DNA from: Pseudomonadota bacterium
GTDB taxonomy: Bacteria > Pseudomonadota > Alphaproteobacteria > Micropepsales > Micropepsaceae
Assembly: GCA_023427355.1 (NCBI GenBank)
Contig: JAEZBK010000007.1
Span: forward strand, 1-7,725
Direction: 5' to 3'
Length of the DNA stretch: 7,725 bases
The translations under genes were made by a program, and so were the position numbers. The notes below the pieces were generated by a model that saw nothing but the letters and a program-made list of their open reading frames with translations, had not been told where the DNA came from and did not search any database. Of the stretch, positions 1-6,233 are shown one piece after another (the first letter of the stretch is position 1; each line of letters begins with the position of its first letter).

Positions 1-324
1 CTGGTCGGTCATCATGATTTCACCACCATCCGCGCCGCCGAAAGCCAGGCCCAGTCGCCCATCAAGACGCTGGACCGGATCGATGTTTCGCGCCGGGGCG
101 AGGAAATCCACATCACCACCAATGCCCGCTCCTTCCTGCACCATCAGGTGCGGTCCTTTGTCGGTTCGCTGAAACTGGTCGGCGAAGGCAAATGGACGGC
201 GCGGGATCTGAAGAACGCGCTGGAGGCGCGTGATCGCAGCCAGTGCGGCCCGGTCTCGCCGCCCGATGGGCTGTATCTGGTGAAAGTGGATTACGGCTCC
301 GACCCTTTAACGGGATCGGGCTGA
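1..324 (+). CDS. truA: tRNA pseudouridine synthase A, C-terminal part (5' end outside window)
   Basis: This is the last 107 residues of TruA, which isomerises uridine to pseudouridine at positions 38-40 of the tRNA anticodon arm. The frame is open from base 1 and ends at TGA 322-324. Family landmarks seen are GHHDFTT near the start, the [12 protein letters not shown] stretch, [14 protein letters not shown] in the middle, and [16 protein letters not shown] near the end; these match the C-terminal half of the TruA fold. The catalytic aspartate lies in the N-terminal half, outside the window, so activity cannot be judged here. TruA homologues are about 250-270 residues, so more than half is missing. 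The gene converges on murI with a 44-bp gap (325-368) in which I see no convincing intrinsic terminator. In other Alphaproteobacteria truA often follows dapE on the same strand (recalled, not checked); here it faces the operon. Confidence 0.95.
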   Translation: MVGHHDFTTIRAAESQAQSPIKTLDRIDVSRRGEEIHITTNARSFLHHQVRSFVGSLKLVGEGKWTARDLKNALEARDRSQCGPVSPPDGLYLVKVDYGSDPLTGSG

Positions 325-368
325 GGGTCTTTCCGTCCCCGTGCTGGGCCTGTCGAAGCAGAAGGGCG

Positions 369-1166
369 TTACAAATCCACCAGCGTCACCGCGCCCGGAT
401 CGATTGCCTCGCCCAGGAAGGTCTGCCCCAGATGGGCGAAACGGCCCGGCGCGTCGGTGCACAGGAAGCGCGAAGCGCCCGGCCCCTGCGCCAGAAGGTT
501 GTTCTCGCGCAGGATCGCCTCCACCGCCGCCGCTGTGGTTTCGGCGCTGTCGATGATGGCGACATCTGCGCCCGCCACCTGCGCGATCACATCCTTCAGC
601 ACCGGGAAATGCGTGCAGCCCAGCACCAGGCCCTTGGGTCTGGGCAGCGTCGCCAGCAGCGGCGCCAGATAGCGTTCCGCCACCAGCCGCGCGATCTGCC
701 CTTGCGTGAGGCCCTCCTCGGCCAGCGCCACGAAGAGCGGTGCGGCCTGCTGCACCACCGGCATGGCGGGTGACAGGGCTTGTATGGCCAGGACATACGC
801 CCCGCCTCTCACCGTACCCTCGGTGGCGATGACGGCAATGGGGCCCTGCGGTGCCGCCTGCACGGCCGCGGCTGCGCCCGGCGCGATCACCCCGATCACC
901 GGCAGGGGCGCCAGCGCCGCTGTCAGTGCGGGCAGGGCGGCGGCCGATGCGGTGTTGCACGCCACCACCAGCAGCTTGATGTCCTGCTTCAGCAGCGCCT
1001 GCGCCGCCTGCACCGCATAGCGCGTCACGGTGTCGGCACTTTTGGTGCCGTAGGGAAGCCGGGCGGTGTCGCCCAGATAGAGAAAGGATTCGCGTGGCAG
1101 GCGCGCCTTCAGCGCCCGCATCACGGTCAGGCCGCCCATGCCGGAATCGAAAATTCCGATCGTCAC
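369..1166 (-). CDS. murI: Glutamate racemase
   Basis: This cytoplasmic enzyme interconverts L- and D-glutamate, supplying D-Glu for the MurD step of peptidoglycan synthesis. The product is 265 residues, normal for MurI. The N-terminal [13 protein letters not shown] carries the conserved Asp7-Ser8. The catalytic cysteine pair is Cys70 in VVACNTAS and Cys184 in LGCTHFP, with His186 beside the second. [11 protein letters not shown] (30-40) and [10 protein letters not shown] (143-152) are further family blocks. I chose the GTG start at 1166-1164 because homology begins exactly there; the open frame extends 27 codons further upstream, but that part lies inside dapE and does not resemble MurI. The start overlaps the dapE stop as GTGA and there is no good Shine-Dalgarno sequence, which suggests translational coupling. 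It is the last gene of the HAD gene-dapD-dapE-murI operon, with stop TAA at 369-371. Confidence 0.95.
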   Translation of the reverse strand: MTIGIFDSGMGGLTVMRALKARLPRESFLYLGDTARLPYGTKSADTVTRYAVQAAQALLKQDIKLLVVACNTASAAALPALTAALAPLPVIGVIAPGAAAAVQAAPQGPIAVIATEGTVRGGAYVLAIQALSPAMPVVQQAAPLFVALAEEGLTQGQIARLVAERYLAPLLATLPRPKGLVLGCTHFPVLKDVIAQVAGADVAIIDSAETTAAAVEAILRENNLLAQGPGASRFLCTDAPGRFAHLGQTFLGEAIDPGAVTLVDL

Positions 1167-2293
1167 TTTGGCGGATTCTCGAAATACGCCTTGAGCAGCG
1201 CGGTATAGATGTCGGCCAGCGCCGTGATCTCGGCCACCGGCACGCACTCATTCACCTTGTGCATGGTGGTGCCGGCCAGGCCCAGTTCCACCACCGGGCA
1301 GGCATCCTTGATGAAGCGCGCATCGGACGTGCCGCCGCTGGTGGAGAATTCCGGTGCGCTGCCGGTGACGCTGCGCACCGCATCCGCAACCAGCGCCGTG
1401 AAGGCGCCGGGCTGCGTCAGGAAGGACACGCCGCTGACCTGCGGCGCCACGGCGATGGTCACGCCGGTCTCGCCGCCGATCTTCGCGGCTTCGTCCCGCA
1501 CCCACTGAATCAGGCTGTCGGCGGTGTGCAAATCGTTGAAGCGGATGTTGAAGCGCGCCGTCCCCTCGCCCGGGATCACATTGGTGGTGGGATTGCCCAC
1601 ATCCATGCTGGTGAAGGAGAGGGTGGAGGGATCGAAATGCGCGCTGCCCACATCCAGCGTGTGCGCCGACAAGGCCGAGACAAGCTGGGCCAGCGCGGGG
1701 ATCGGGTTTCTTGCGCGGGCGGGATAGCCGACATGGCCTTGCACCCCCGTGGCGGTCAGCACGAAATTGACCGAGCCGCGACGGCCGATCTTCAGCGTGG
1801 CGCCTGCGCGCGCCGTGGGGGTGGGCTCGCCCACCACGCAATGGTCGATGGTTTCGCCCCTGGCCTTCAGCCATTCCAGCAGCTTCACCGTGCCATGGGT
1901 GGCGATGCCTTCCTCGTCGCCGGTGATGAGCAGGCTGATGGAACCCTGGGGCCGTCCATGCCGCGCCGCAGCGGTCACGAAGGCGGCGATGGCCGATTTC
2001 ATGTCGGCGGCGCCACGCCCGAACAGCGCGCCATCCTCGATCTTTCCGGCGAAGGGATCATGGGCCCAGCCCTCGCCGGGCGGGACCACATCGGTGTGAC
2101 CGGCGAAGCAGAAATGCGGTCCTGCATCGCCCAGCCGCGCATAGAGATTGTCCACCTCGCCAAAGGGCAGGCGATGGCAGGTGAACCCCAGCGGTTTCAG
2201 CGCCGCTTCCAGCACGTCGAGCGCGCCCGCATCCACCGGCGTCACCGAGGGGCGGCGGATCAGATCCTGGGCGAGCTGGACCGGATCAATCAC
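1163..2293 (-). CDS. dapE: Succinyl-diaminopimelate desuccinylase
   Basis: DapE is a cytoplasmic M20-family di-zinc hydrolase that removes succinate from N-succinyl-L,L-2,6-diaminopimelate, giving L,L-DAP for peptidoglycan and lysine. The 376-residue length matches the family. By family alignment the zinc ligands are His66 (GHTDVV), Asp97 (GAADMKS), Glu128 (GDEEG), Glu156 (VGEP) and His345 (TTMHKVNE); Asp68 and Glu127 are the expected catalytic residues. The middle lid/dimerisation domain (about 179-294) includes GVQGHVGYP with His187. [12 protein letters not shown] (316-327) is a typical late block. The start is GTG 2293-2291, giving [19 protein letters not shown]; it lies inside the end of dapD, with the two genes sharing GTGATTGA (8 bp). 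No strong Shine-Dalgarno sequence precedes it, so translation probably depends on dapD. The stop overlaps the murI start. The product is complete. Confidence 0.97.
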   Translation of the reverse strand: MIDPVQLAQDLIRRPSVTPVDAGALDVLEAALKPLGFTCHRLPFGEVDNLYARLGDAGPHFCFAGHTDVVPPGEGWAHDPFAGKIEDGALFGRGAADMKSAIAAFVTAAARHGRPQGSISLLITGDEEGIATHGTVKLLEWLKARGETIDHCVVGEPTPTARAGATLKIGRRGSVNFVLTATGVQGHVGYPARARNPIPALAQLVSALSAHTLDVGSAHFDPSTLSFTSMDVGNPTTNVIPGEGTARFNIRFNDLHTADSLIQWVRDEAAKIGGETGVTIAVAPQVSGVSFLTQPGAFTALVADAVRSVTGSAPEFSTSGGTSDARFIKDACPVVELGLAGTTMHKVNECVPVAEITALADIYTALLKAYFENPPK

Positions 2294-3116
2294 GCAGCAG
2301 CTCGTTGATCGAGGTCTTGGCGCGGGTCTTCTCGTCCACGCGCTTGACGATCACGGCGCAATACAGGTTCGGGCCGCCGCTGGCCGATGGCGCGGAGCCG
2401 GATACCACCACCGAATAGGGCGGCACCTTGCCCAGGAAGGTTTCGCCGCTGGCACGGTCGATGATGCGGGTGGAGGCCGACAGATAGACGCCCATGGACA
2501 GGACGCTGCCTTCGCCCACGATCACGCCTTCGGCCACTTCGGCGCGCGCGCCGATGAAGCAATTGTCCTCGATGATGGTGGGTGTGGCCTGCAGCGGCTC
2601 CAGCACGCCGCCGATGCCAGCCCCGCCCGAGATATGGCAATGCGCGCCGATCTGCGCGCAGGAACCCACCGTGGCCCAGGTATCGACCATCGTGCCTTCC
2701 CCGACATAGGCGCCGACATTGACGAAGCTGGGCAGCAGCACCGCGCCCTTGGCGATGAAGGCGCTCTTGCGCACGATGGCGCCCGGCACGGCACGGAAAC
2801 CGGCCGCGCGGAACCGCGCCTCATCCCAGCCGGCGAACTTGGACGGCACCTTGTCCCACCACACCGCACCGCCGGGACCGCCTTCGATGATCGCGTTGTC
2901 GTTCAGGCGGAAGGACAGCAGGATCGCCTTCTTCACCCATTCATTGGCGCGCCAGGCGCCATCCACCTTGTCGGCGGCGCGCACCGCGCCTGCATCCAGC
3001 GCGGCCAGCACCGCGTCCACGGCGTCGCGGTGTGCGCCGGTGCTTGCGGGGTTCAGGCCGTCTCGCGCATCCCAGGCGGCTTCGATGGCACCGGAAAGGT
3101 TGGCAATGTCGGTCAT
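2286..3116 (-). CDS. dapD: 2,3,4,5-tetrahydropyridine-2,6-dicarboxylate N-succinyltransferase
   Basis: DapD transfers succinyl from succinyl-CoA to tetrahydrodipicolinate, the committed step of the succinylase branch of DAP/lysine synthesis. DapE acts two steps later, after an aminotransferase that is not in this window. The 276 residues compare with 274 in E. coli. The N-terminal helical part (1 to about 105) contains [17 protein letters not shown] left-handed beta-helix of hexapeptide repeats runs from about 108 to 215, for example [20 protein letters not shown]. Asp145 and Glu193 fall where the catalytic Asp141 and Glu189 of characterised DapD enzymes are expected. [12 protein letters not shown] (229-240) is a conserved C-terminal block. 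The ATG at 3116-3114 has an AGGA Shine-Dalgarno sequence at 3128-3125 with an 8-nt spacer, lying inside the end of the HAD gene 3 bp upstream. The product is complete. Confidence 0.97.
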   Translation of the reverse strand: MTDIANLSGAIEAAWDARDGLNPASTGAHRDAVDAVLAALDAGAVRAADKVDGAWRANEWVKKAILLSFRLNDNAIIEGGPGGAVWWDKVPSKFAGWDEARFRAAGFRAVPGAIVRKSAFIAKGAVLLPSFVNVGAYVGEGTMVDTWATVGSCAQIGAHCHISGGAGIGGVLEPLQATPTIIEDNCFIGARAEVAEGVIVGEGSVLSMGVYLSASTRIIDRASGETFLGKVPPYSVVVSGSAPSASGGPNLYCAVIVKRVDEKTRAKTSINELLRD

Positions 3117-3119
3117 GGC

Positions 3120-3836
3120 TCAGATCCTGATGGCGTGAAGAAAGGAAGCAAGATTGTCGGTGGTATGGTCAATATGGTCCCGGGCTGGCAAGTCCGCGCC
3201 ATGGGAAAAATCCATGCCGGTATCCAGCCAGACGGTGGTCATCCCAAGGGCCCGCGCCGCCGCCAGATTGTGCGGGATGTCGTCGAACATCGCCGCTTCG
3301 CGCGGCGGCAGGCCGGACGCCGCCACGATCCGGTCATAGGCGGCGGGGTCGGGCTTGGGCGTGAATCCGATGGTGCGGATGTCCCACACATCCTCGAAAA
3401 GATGATCCATTCCGATGCGCGACAGGATGCGCTGCGCGTGATGGCGGCAGCCATTGGTGAAGATGCTGCGCCGGCCCGGCAGCCGCGAGACTGCCTGGGT
3501 CAGGCGCGGATCGGGCGCCAGAACCGACAGGTCCACATCATGTACGAAGGACAGGTAATCGTCGGCCGCAATGCCGTGCAGCTGCATCATGCCGTTCAGC
3601 GTGGTGCCATGGCTGCGATACAGCGCCTTCTGCAACGCCCGCGCGTCATCGCGCGGCAGCCCGGTGTGGCGCTCGACATAATCGGTCATGCGCCGCTCGA
3701 TCTGGGCGAAGACACCGCAATGGGCGTCATACAGCGTGTTGTCCAGGTCGAAGACCCAATGGCGGACATGGCGGAAATCCGGCCCCGTCGCGGGGCCGGA
3801 GGCGTCGGTCCTGTGGGGCTGGGGCGTGCCGGTCAT
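3120..3836 (-). CDS. HAD-family pyrimidine 5'-nucleotidase-like phosphatase
   Basis: This HAD-superfamily hydrolase resembles the pyrimidine 5'-nucleotidase (SDT1-like) group, which dephosphorylates nucleoside monophosphates. All four HAD motifs are present: DLDNTLY with nucleophile Asp30 and Asp32; FTNG with Thr127; Lys161 in PKPDPAAY; and FDDIPHN with Asp185-Asp186. The region from about 38 to 115 is the helical C1 cap. With the chosen ATG (3836-3834) the product is 238 residues. A second in-frame ATG at 3848 would add four residues (MVRA); neither start has a good Shine-Dalgarno sequence, and the shorter protein already has about 25 residues before the conserved core. The stop TGA (3122-3120) is 3 bp before dapD, so this is the likely first gene of the dap operon. 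From memory, the same family precedes dapD in many Alphaproteobacteria. Its true substrate, and any role in DAP synthesis, are not shown by the sequence. Confidence 0.88.
   Translation of the reverse strand: MTGTPQPHRTDASGPATGPDFRHVRHWVFDLDNTLYDAHCGVFAQIERRMTDYVERHTGLPRDDARALQKALYRSHGTTLNGMMQLHGIAADDYLSFVHDVDLSVLAPDPRLTQAVSRLPGRRSIFTNGCRHHAQRILSRIGMDHLFEDVWDIRTIGFTPKPDPAAYDRIVAASGLPPREAAMFDDIPHNLAAARALGMTTVWLDTGMDFSHGADLPARDHIDHTTDNLASFLHAIRI
3125..3128 (-). promoter_or_regulatory. Shine-Dalgarno sequence for dapD
   Basis: On the minus strand AGGA stands 8 nt before the dapD ATG and within the last codons of the HAD gene. It is the clearest ribosome-binding site in this operon; dapE and murI lack one and start inside the preceding gene. 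Confidence 0.55.
3778..3800. repeat. Perfect 10-bp inverted repeat with 3-nt loop at the start of the HAD gene
   Basis: The arms are TCCGGCCCCG (3778-3787) and CGGGGCCGGA (3791-3800), separated by TCG. In the HAD mRNA this hairpin would cover nucleotides 37-59 of the coding region, encoding residues 13-20, before the conserved core begins. No T-run of terminator length follows on either strand: TTT only on the minus strand, none on the plus strand. It could slow early elongation, act in attenuation, or be chance in GC-rich DNA. Confidence 0.8.
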
Positions 3837-3854
3837 GGCGCGGACCATGGCGCG
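3831..3854 (-). repeat. 12-bp tandem duplication carrying two start codons of the HAD gene
   Basis: Two adjacent 12-bp units, read on the minus strand as CGCGCCATGGTC and CGCGCCATGACC, match at 10 of 12 positions. Each contains an in-frame ATG (3848 and 3836), which makes the HAD start ambiguous. The encoded residues are RAMV followed by RAMT. Confidence 0.8.
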
Positions 3855-3901
3855 GCGCGGCCCCCCGCGCAAGACAGCGTTAATGCACGTCCACCATGCC
3901 T

Positions 3902-3919
3902 CTTTAGCCGCTGTTAAAG
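3902..3919. promoter_or_regulatory. Dyad with CtrA-box-like core
   Basis: CTTTAGC (3902-3908) and GTTAAAG (3913-3919) form an inverted repeat around CGCT; six of seven pairs are Watson-Crick and one can be G-U in RNA. Inside it, TTTA-N7-TTAA (3903-3917) matches the alphaproteobacterial CtrA consensus TTAA-N7-TTAA at seven of eight positions. It sits about 45-58 bp before the DUF2336 start, a position suited to an operator. Regulation by CtrA is inference from a short motif. Confidence 0.3.
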
Positions 3920-3945
3920 CCGCGGGACCGACAATCCGCCGCGGC
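3919..3945 (+). promoter_or_regulatory. Hairpin directly before the DUF2336 ribosome-binding site
   Basis: GCCGCGG (3919-3925) and CCGCGGC (3939-3945) are a perfect 7-bp inverted repeat with a 13-nt loop. It ends one base before the AGGA at 3946. If transcribed, it would be a GC-only stem next to the Shine-Dalgarno sequence of the DUF2336 gene. There is no T-run, so it is not a terminator. Confidence 0.4.
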
Positions 3946-3956
3946 AGGAAAGAAGG
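3946..3956 (+). promoter_or_regulatory. Shine-Dalgarno region of the DUF2336 gene
   Basis: AGGAAAGAAGG contains AGGA 11 nt and GAAGG 4 nt before the ATG at 3961. It decides the start at 3961 over the in-frame ATG at 3883, which would add 26 residues but has no such site. Confidence 0.6.
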
Positions 3957-3960
3957 CGGC

Positions 3961-5226
3961 ATGAGCCAGTTGGACAGGAAAAACCGTGCGCCGGCGCCCG
4001 ACATGCTCGGTGGCCGTTCGGCGCTGGACATACTCGAGGCCCGCACCCGCGAGGCGCAGGATGTCCTGGCGCGCCGCACCGATGCCGGTCCCGATGTGCT
4101 GCACTATCTCGCCACCCATGGCGCGCCGGCCACCCGTGCGGCGGTCGCCGCCAACAGCGGCGCCAGCGCCGCCACCAACCGCATTCTGGCCGAGGATGGC
4201 GAAACCGAAGTGCGTGCCGAACTGGCGGCCAAGATCGCACGGCTGATGCCGGGCCTGTCGCGCGAGGAAAATGCCCATATCTTCACGCTCACCATCGAGA
4301 CGCTGGAGCGCCTTGCCCGCGACGCCCAGGTGACGGTGCGCGCCGTGCTGGCGGAGGAAATCAAGAGCCTGTCCTGCGTGCCGCCGGACATCATCAAGCG
4401 CCTGGCGCAGGATGCGGAAATCATCGTGGCTGCGCCCATCCTGGAATATTCGCCGCTGTTGTCCGATGCCGACCTGATGGAAGTCATCGCCTGCGCCCAG
4501 GCGCATGAGGTGCTGGCGGCGGTGGCAAGGCGCAAGCCCCTGAACGCGGAGGTCAGCGAGGCCATCGTCAAGTCGCTGGATGTTCCGGCGGTAACGGCGT
4601 TGCTGGTCAATCCCGATGCCCGCATCCGCAAGGAGACGCTGGACAGTATCCTGGAGCAGGCCGAGAACGTCAGCGAATGGCACCTGCCGCTGGCGCTGCG
4701 CGCGGACATTTCCGCACGCGCCATCCGGCGTATCGCGGGCTTTGTCGGAACCGCGATCATCGAGCGGCTGGCGGCGCGTCACGACCTGAGCGAGGCCACG
4801 CGCCAGCACCTGGCCCGCGAGGCGCGCGCAAGGCTGGCGCAGGCAGACATCGTCATCGGCGCGCCAACCCCGCCCATGCGCGCCGCCGAGATGGTGGAAA
4901 AGGCCAAGGCACAGGGCCGCCTGGATGCGGCCTTCCTGGAACAGGCGGCCCAGGCCGGCAGCCGCGAACTCACCATGCTGGCGCTGGCCGAACTGTCACA
5001 GGTTCCGGTGACGGCGGTGCGGCGCATATTGTCTGCGCGCAACGCCAAGCCCATCGTCGCGCTGGTGTGGCATGCGCACCTGCCGATGCGCGTGGCATTC
5101 AAGATCCAGACCGGCGTCATGCGGCTGCCCGCGCATGAACTGCTTCCGGCGCGCGGCGGCACGGCCTTCCCGCTTTCCAAGGAAGAGATGCGCTGGCACC
5201 TGGCCTATTTCGATATTGCCGGTTGA
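3961..5226 (+). CDS. DUF2336 domain-containing helical-repeat protein
   Basis: This 421-residue protein of unknown function resembles the DUF2336 family, which I know chiefly from Alphaproteobacteria. I see no signal peptide or membrane segment, so it is probably cytoplasmic. It is almost entirely helical, with HEAT-like repeats each pairing a decay-and-mutate type phrase with a following helix: TRAAVAANSGASAATNRILA (58-77), LERLARDAQVTVRAVLAEEI (115-134), IIKRLAQDAEIIVAAPILEY (144-163) and VTALLVNPDARIRKETLDSI (211-230). PLLSDADLMEVI (165-176) is a further recognisable stretch. The C-terminal third continues with helices (LDAAFLEQAAQAGSRELTML, 321-340), then VVW-type hydrophobic and [12 protein letters not shown] ends. 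The start rests on the Shine-Dalgarno at 3946-3956. It stands alone on the plus strand, diverges from the HAD-dap operon, and overlaps the 3' end of the DUF1036 gene by 22 bp in convergent orientation. A protein-interaction scaffold role is plausible from the repeats only. Confidence 0.85.
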   Translation: MSQLDRKNRAPAPDMLGGRSALDILEARTREAQDVLARRTDAGPDVLHYLATHGAPATRAAVAANSGASAATNRILAEDGETEVRAELAAKIARLMPGLSREENAHIFTLTIETLERLARDAQVTVRAVLAEEIKSLSCVPPDIIKRLAQDAEIIVAAPILEYSPLLSDADLMEVIACAQAHEVLAAVARRKPLNAEVSEAIVKSLDVPAVTALLVNPDARIRKETLDSILEQAENVSEWHLPLALRADISARAIRRIAGFVGTAIIERLAARHDLSEATRQHLAREARARLAQADIVIGAPTPPMRAAEMVEKAKAQGRLDAAFLEQAAQAGSRELTMLALAELSQVPVTAVRRILSARNAKPIVALVWHAHLPMRVAFKIQTGVMRLPAHELLPARGGTAFPLSKEEMRWHLAYFDIAG

Positions 5227-6233
5227 AGCTGCGGCGGTGCGGGCGTTGAGGCCGTCAGGCCTTTTTCGCCGATCCGCGCGGTGAAGCCGGGCTGTCCCCT
5301 GGTAGGGGTGGCGACAAATCCGGCTTCCTGCTGCTTGGCGCGCGCGCAGTCTGCCCGCGCGGCGATCTCGAAGGCCGTGGGGGCAACACAGAATATCTCC
5401 TTGCCGCCCACCAGGACCGCGCCATCCTTGCGCCGGGCAAAAAGATGGAACGTGTCGGCCGCAAGCGGCGTGGTGATGAGCCGGGCACAGGCGCCGCCCG
5501 GCACCGTCCACCAGCCGCGTGACAGCGGTTTGCCCTTGATGGTCTGGGCCAGGGCCACATCCAGCGGCGCCTTGCCGTCATTGCAGACGGTGTAGCCGGT
5601 CGGGGCGGTTCGCTTGCGCGCCTCGTTCTCCATCAGGGTGAAGAACGCGGCATTGTCCAGCCTGTCCGCGCCATGCGCCTTGCGGAAAGCGGCGAGTGCG
5701 GTGCTGGTCTGTTTGCTGATGCTACCGTCAATCGGGCCGGGATCCTGGCCGTTGTCCCGCAACAGGCGTTTCACGCCGGCCAGTTGCGCCGCCATCAGCG
5801 ACGGCAGCGCGGGCTGCTCATCCAGCGTCATCGTCCAGTTGGCGCGCCCGCCCGTGTCCAATGCGGCAAAGGGCAGGGCGAAGCTGCCTTCGGCACGGCA
5901 TACCGCCATGGCGCCACTCTGGCTGATGGTGAAATTGGCGTCGCGCACGCACATGGGAAAGGTGCCGCCCCAGGCGCGTGCCGGGCCGGCATGCGCCAGC
6001 GAGGAACGGGCATGCACCAGATAGGTCTCGGCGGTGAGGTCTTCCTTGCGCGCAACCTGGCAATCGCCCGGCGCGATGCGGGTCCAGCCCTGTGTCTGCG
6101 ATTGCGGCGTGTTGATCGCCGCCGTCGCCCCATACAGGACATAGCTGGTGCGGTTGCACAGGGTGAGCGCGGCCTGGGCCGGCGTGGCCATGTTCGCCAC
6201 GCCCAGGGCCAGCACCAGCGCGGCCAGCCTCAT
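5205..6233 (-). CDS. Secreted protein with two DUF1036 domains flanking a putative peptidoglycan-binding segment
   Basis: The 342-residue product begins with a signal peptide: Arg2, a hydrophobic run [14 protein letters not shown], and a likely signal peptidase I site after AQA (19-21). Two related halves follow. The first DUF1036-like domain (about 22-138) has cysteines 26, 58, 95 and 112; the second (about 212-325) has cysteines 217, 249, 282 and 296. The first two cysteines are 32 residues apart in both, with matching CNR/CND and GW...PG.C phrases. These are the only cysteines, so four periplasmic disulfides are plausible. Between them, [20 protein letters not shown] and the following [13 protein letters not shown] (151-188) resemble a PG_binding_1 repeat. 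The tail is Pro/Ala-rich. The start ATG (6233) overlaps the argB stop as ATGA, with no Shine-Dalgarno sequence, implying coupling to argB. The TAG at 5207-5205 lies inside the convergent DUF2336 gene. Function unknown; envelope role inferred. Confidence 0.85.
   Translation of the reverse strand: MRLAALVLALGVANMATPAQAALTLCNRTSYVLYGATAAINTPQSQTQGWTRIAPGDCQVARKEDLTAETYLVHARSSLAHAGPARAWGGTFPMCVRDANFTISQSGAMAVCRAEGSFALPFAALDTGGRANWTMTLDEQPALPSLMAAQLAGVKRLLRDNGQDPGPIDGSISKQTSTALAAFRKAHGADRLDNAAFFTLMENEARKRTAPTGYTVCNDGKAPLDVALAQTIKGKPLSRGWWTVPGGACARLITTPLAADTFHLFARRKDGAVLVGGKEIFCVAPTAFEIAARADCARAKQQEAGFVATPTRGQPGFTARIGEKGLTASTPAPPQLQPAISK
5249..5266 (+). terminator. Intrinsic terminator of the DUF2336 gene
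   Basis: AGGCC (5249-5253), loop GTCA, GGCCT (5258-5262), then T5262-5266 form a short GC-rich stem followed by five Ts, beginning 23 nt after the DUF2336 stop. It has the terminator arrangement only on the plus strand; on the minus strand the same bases encode [12 protein letters not shown] residues near the end of the DUF1036 protein, with no following T-run. Confidence 0.65.

Larger units (their letters stand above)
3837..3960. promoter_or_regulatory. Divergent intergenic region between the HAD-dap operon and the DUF2336 gene
   Basis: These 124 bp must hold the promoter of the plus-strand DUF2336 gene, and probably that of the minus-strand HAD-dapD-dapE-murI operon. The part near 3871-3920 is more AT-rich than its surroundings, with TTAA at 3880-3883 and 3914-3917. 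I could not place convincing -35/-10 pairs on either strand. Two adjoining dyads, listed separately, occupy 3902-3945. Confidence 0.5.

Noticed and set aside
299..329. Hairpin CCGACCC/GGG-A-TCGG over the truA stop, and the competing GACCC/GGGTC pair followed by TTT, as a truA or murI terminator
   Set aside because: The first stem has a bulge and no T-run; the second has a 5-bp stem with a 19-nt loop and only three Ts. Neither is convincing on either strand.
1034..1050. CGGCAC/GTGCCG inverted repeat with TTTTG loop inside murI
   Set aside because: It is a 6-bp stem in a conserved coding stretch (TKSAD region), explained by codon choice, with no positional logic.
1094..2308. Open plus-strand frame of 404 codons antisense to dapE
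   Set aside because: Same effect opposite dapE; its product is rich in His/Gly/Arg with no recognisable domain.
2148..3917. Open plus-strand frame of 589 codons antisense to dapE, dapD and the HAD gene
   Set aside because: It is a shadow frame kept open by GC-rich third positions. The minus-strand genes show full family motifs; the antisense translation shows none and has no ribosome-binding site.
3837..6233. DUF2336/DUF1036 block as a mobile element or defence island
   Set aside because: I see no integrase, transposase, terminal repeats, tRNA target, nuclease or toxin-like gene, and codon use looks like the neighbours.
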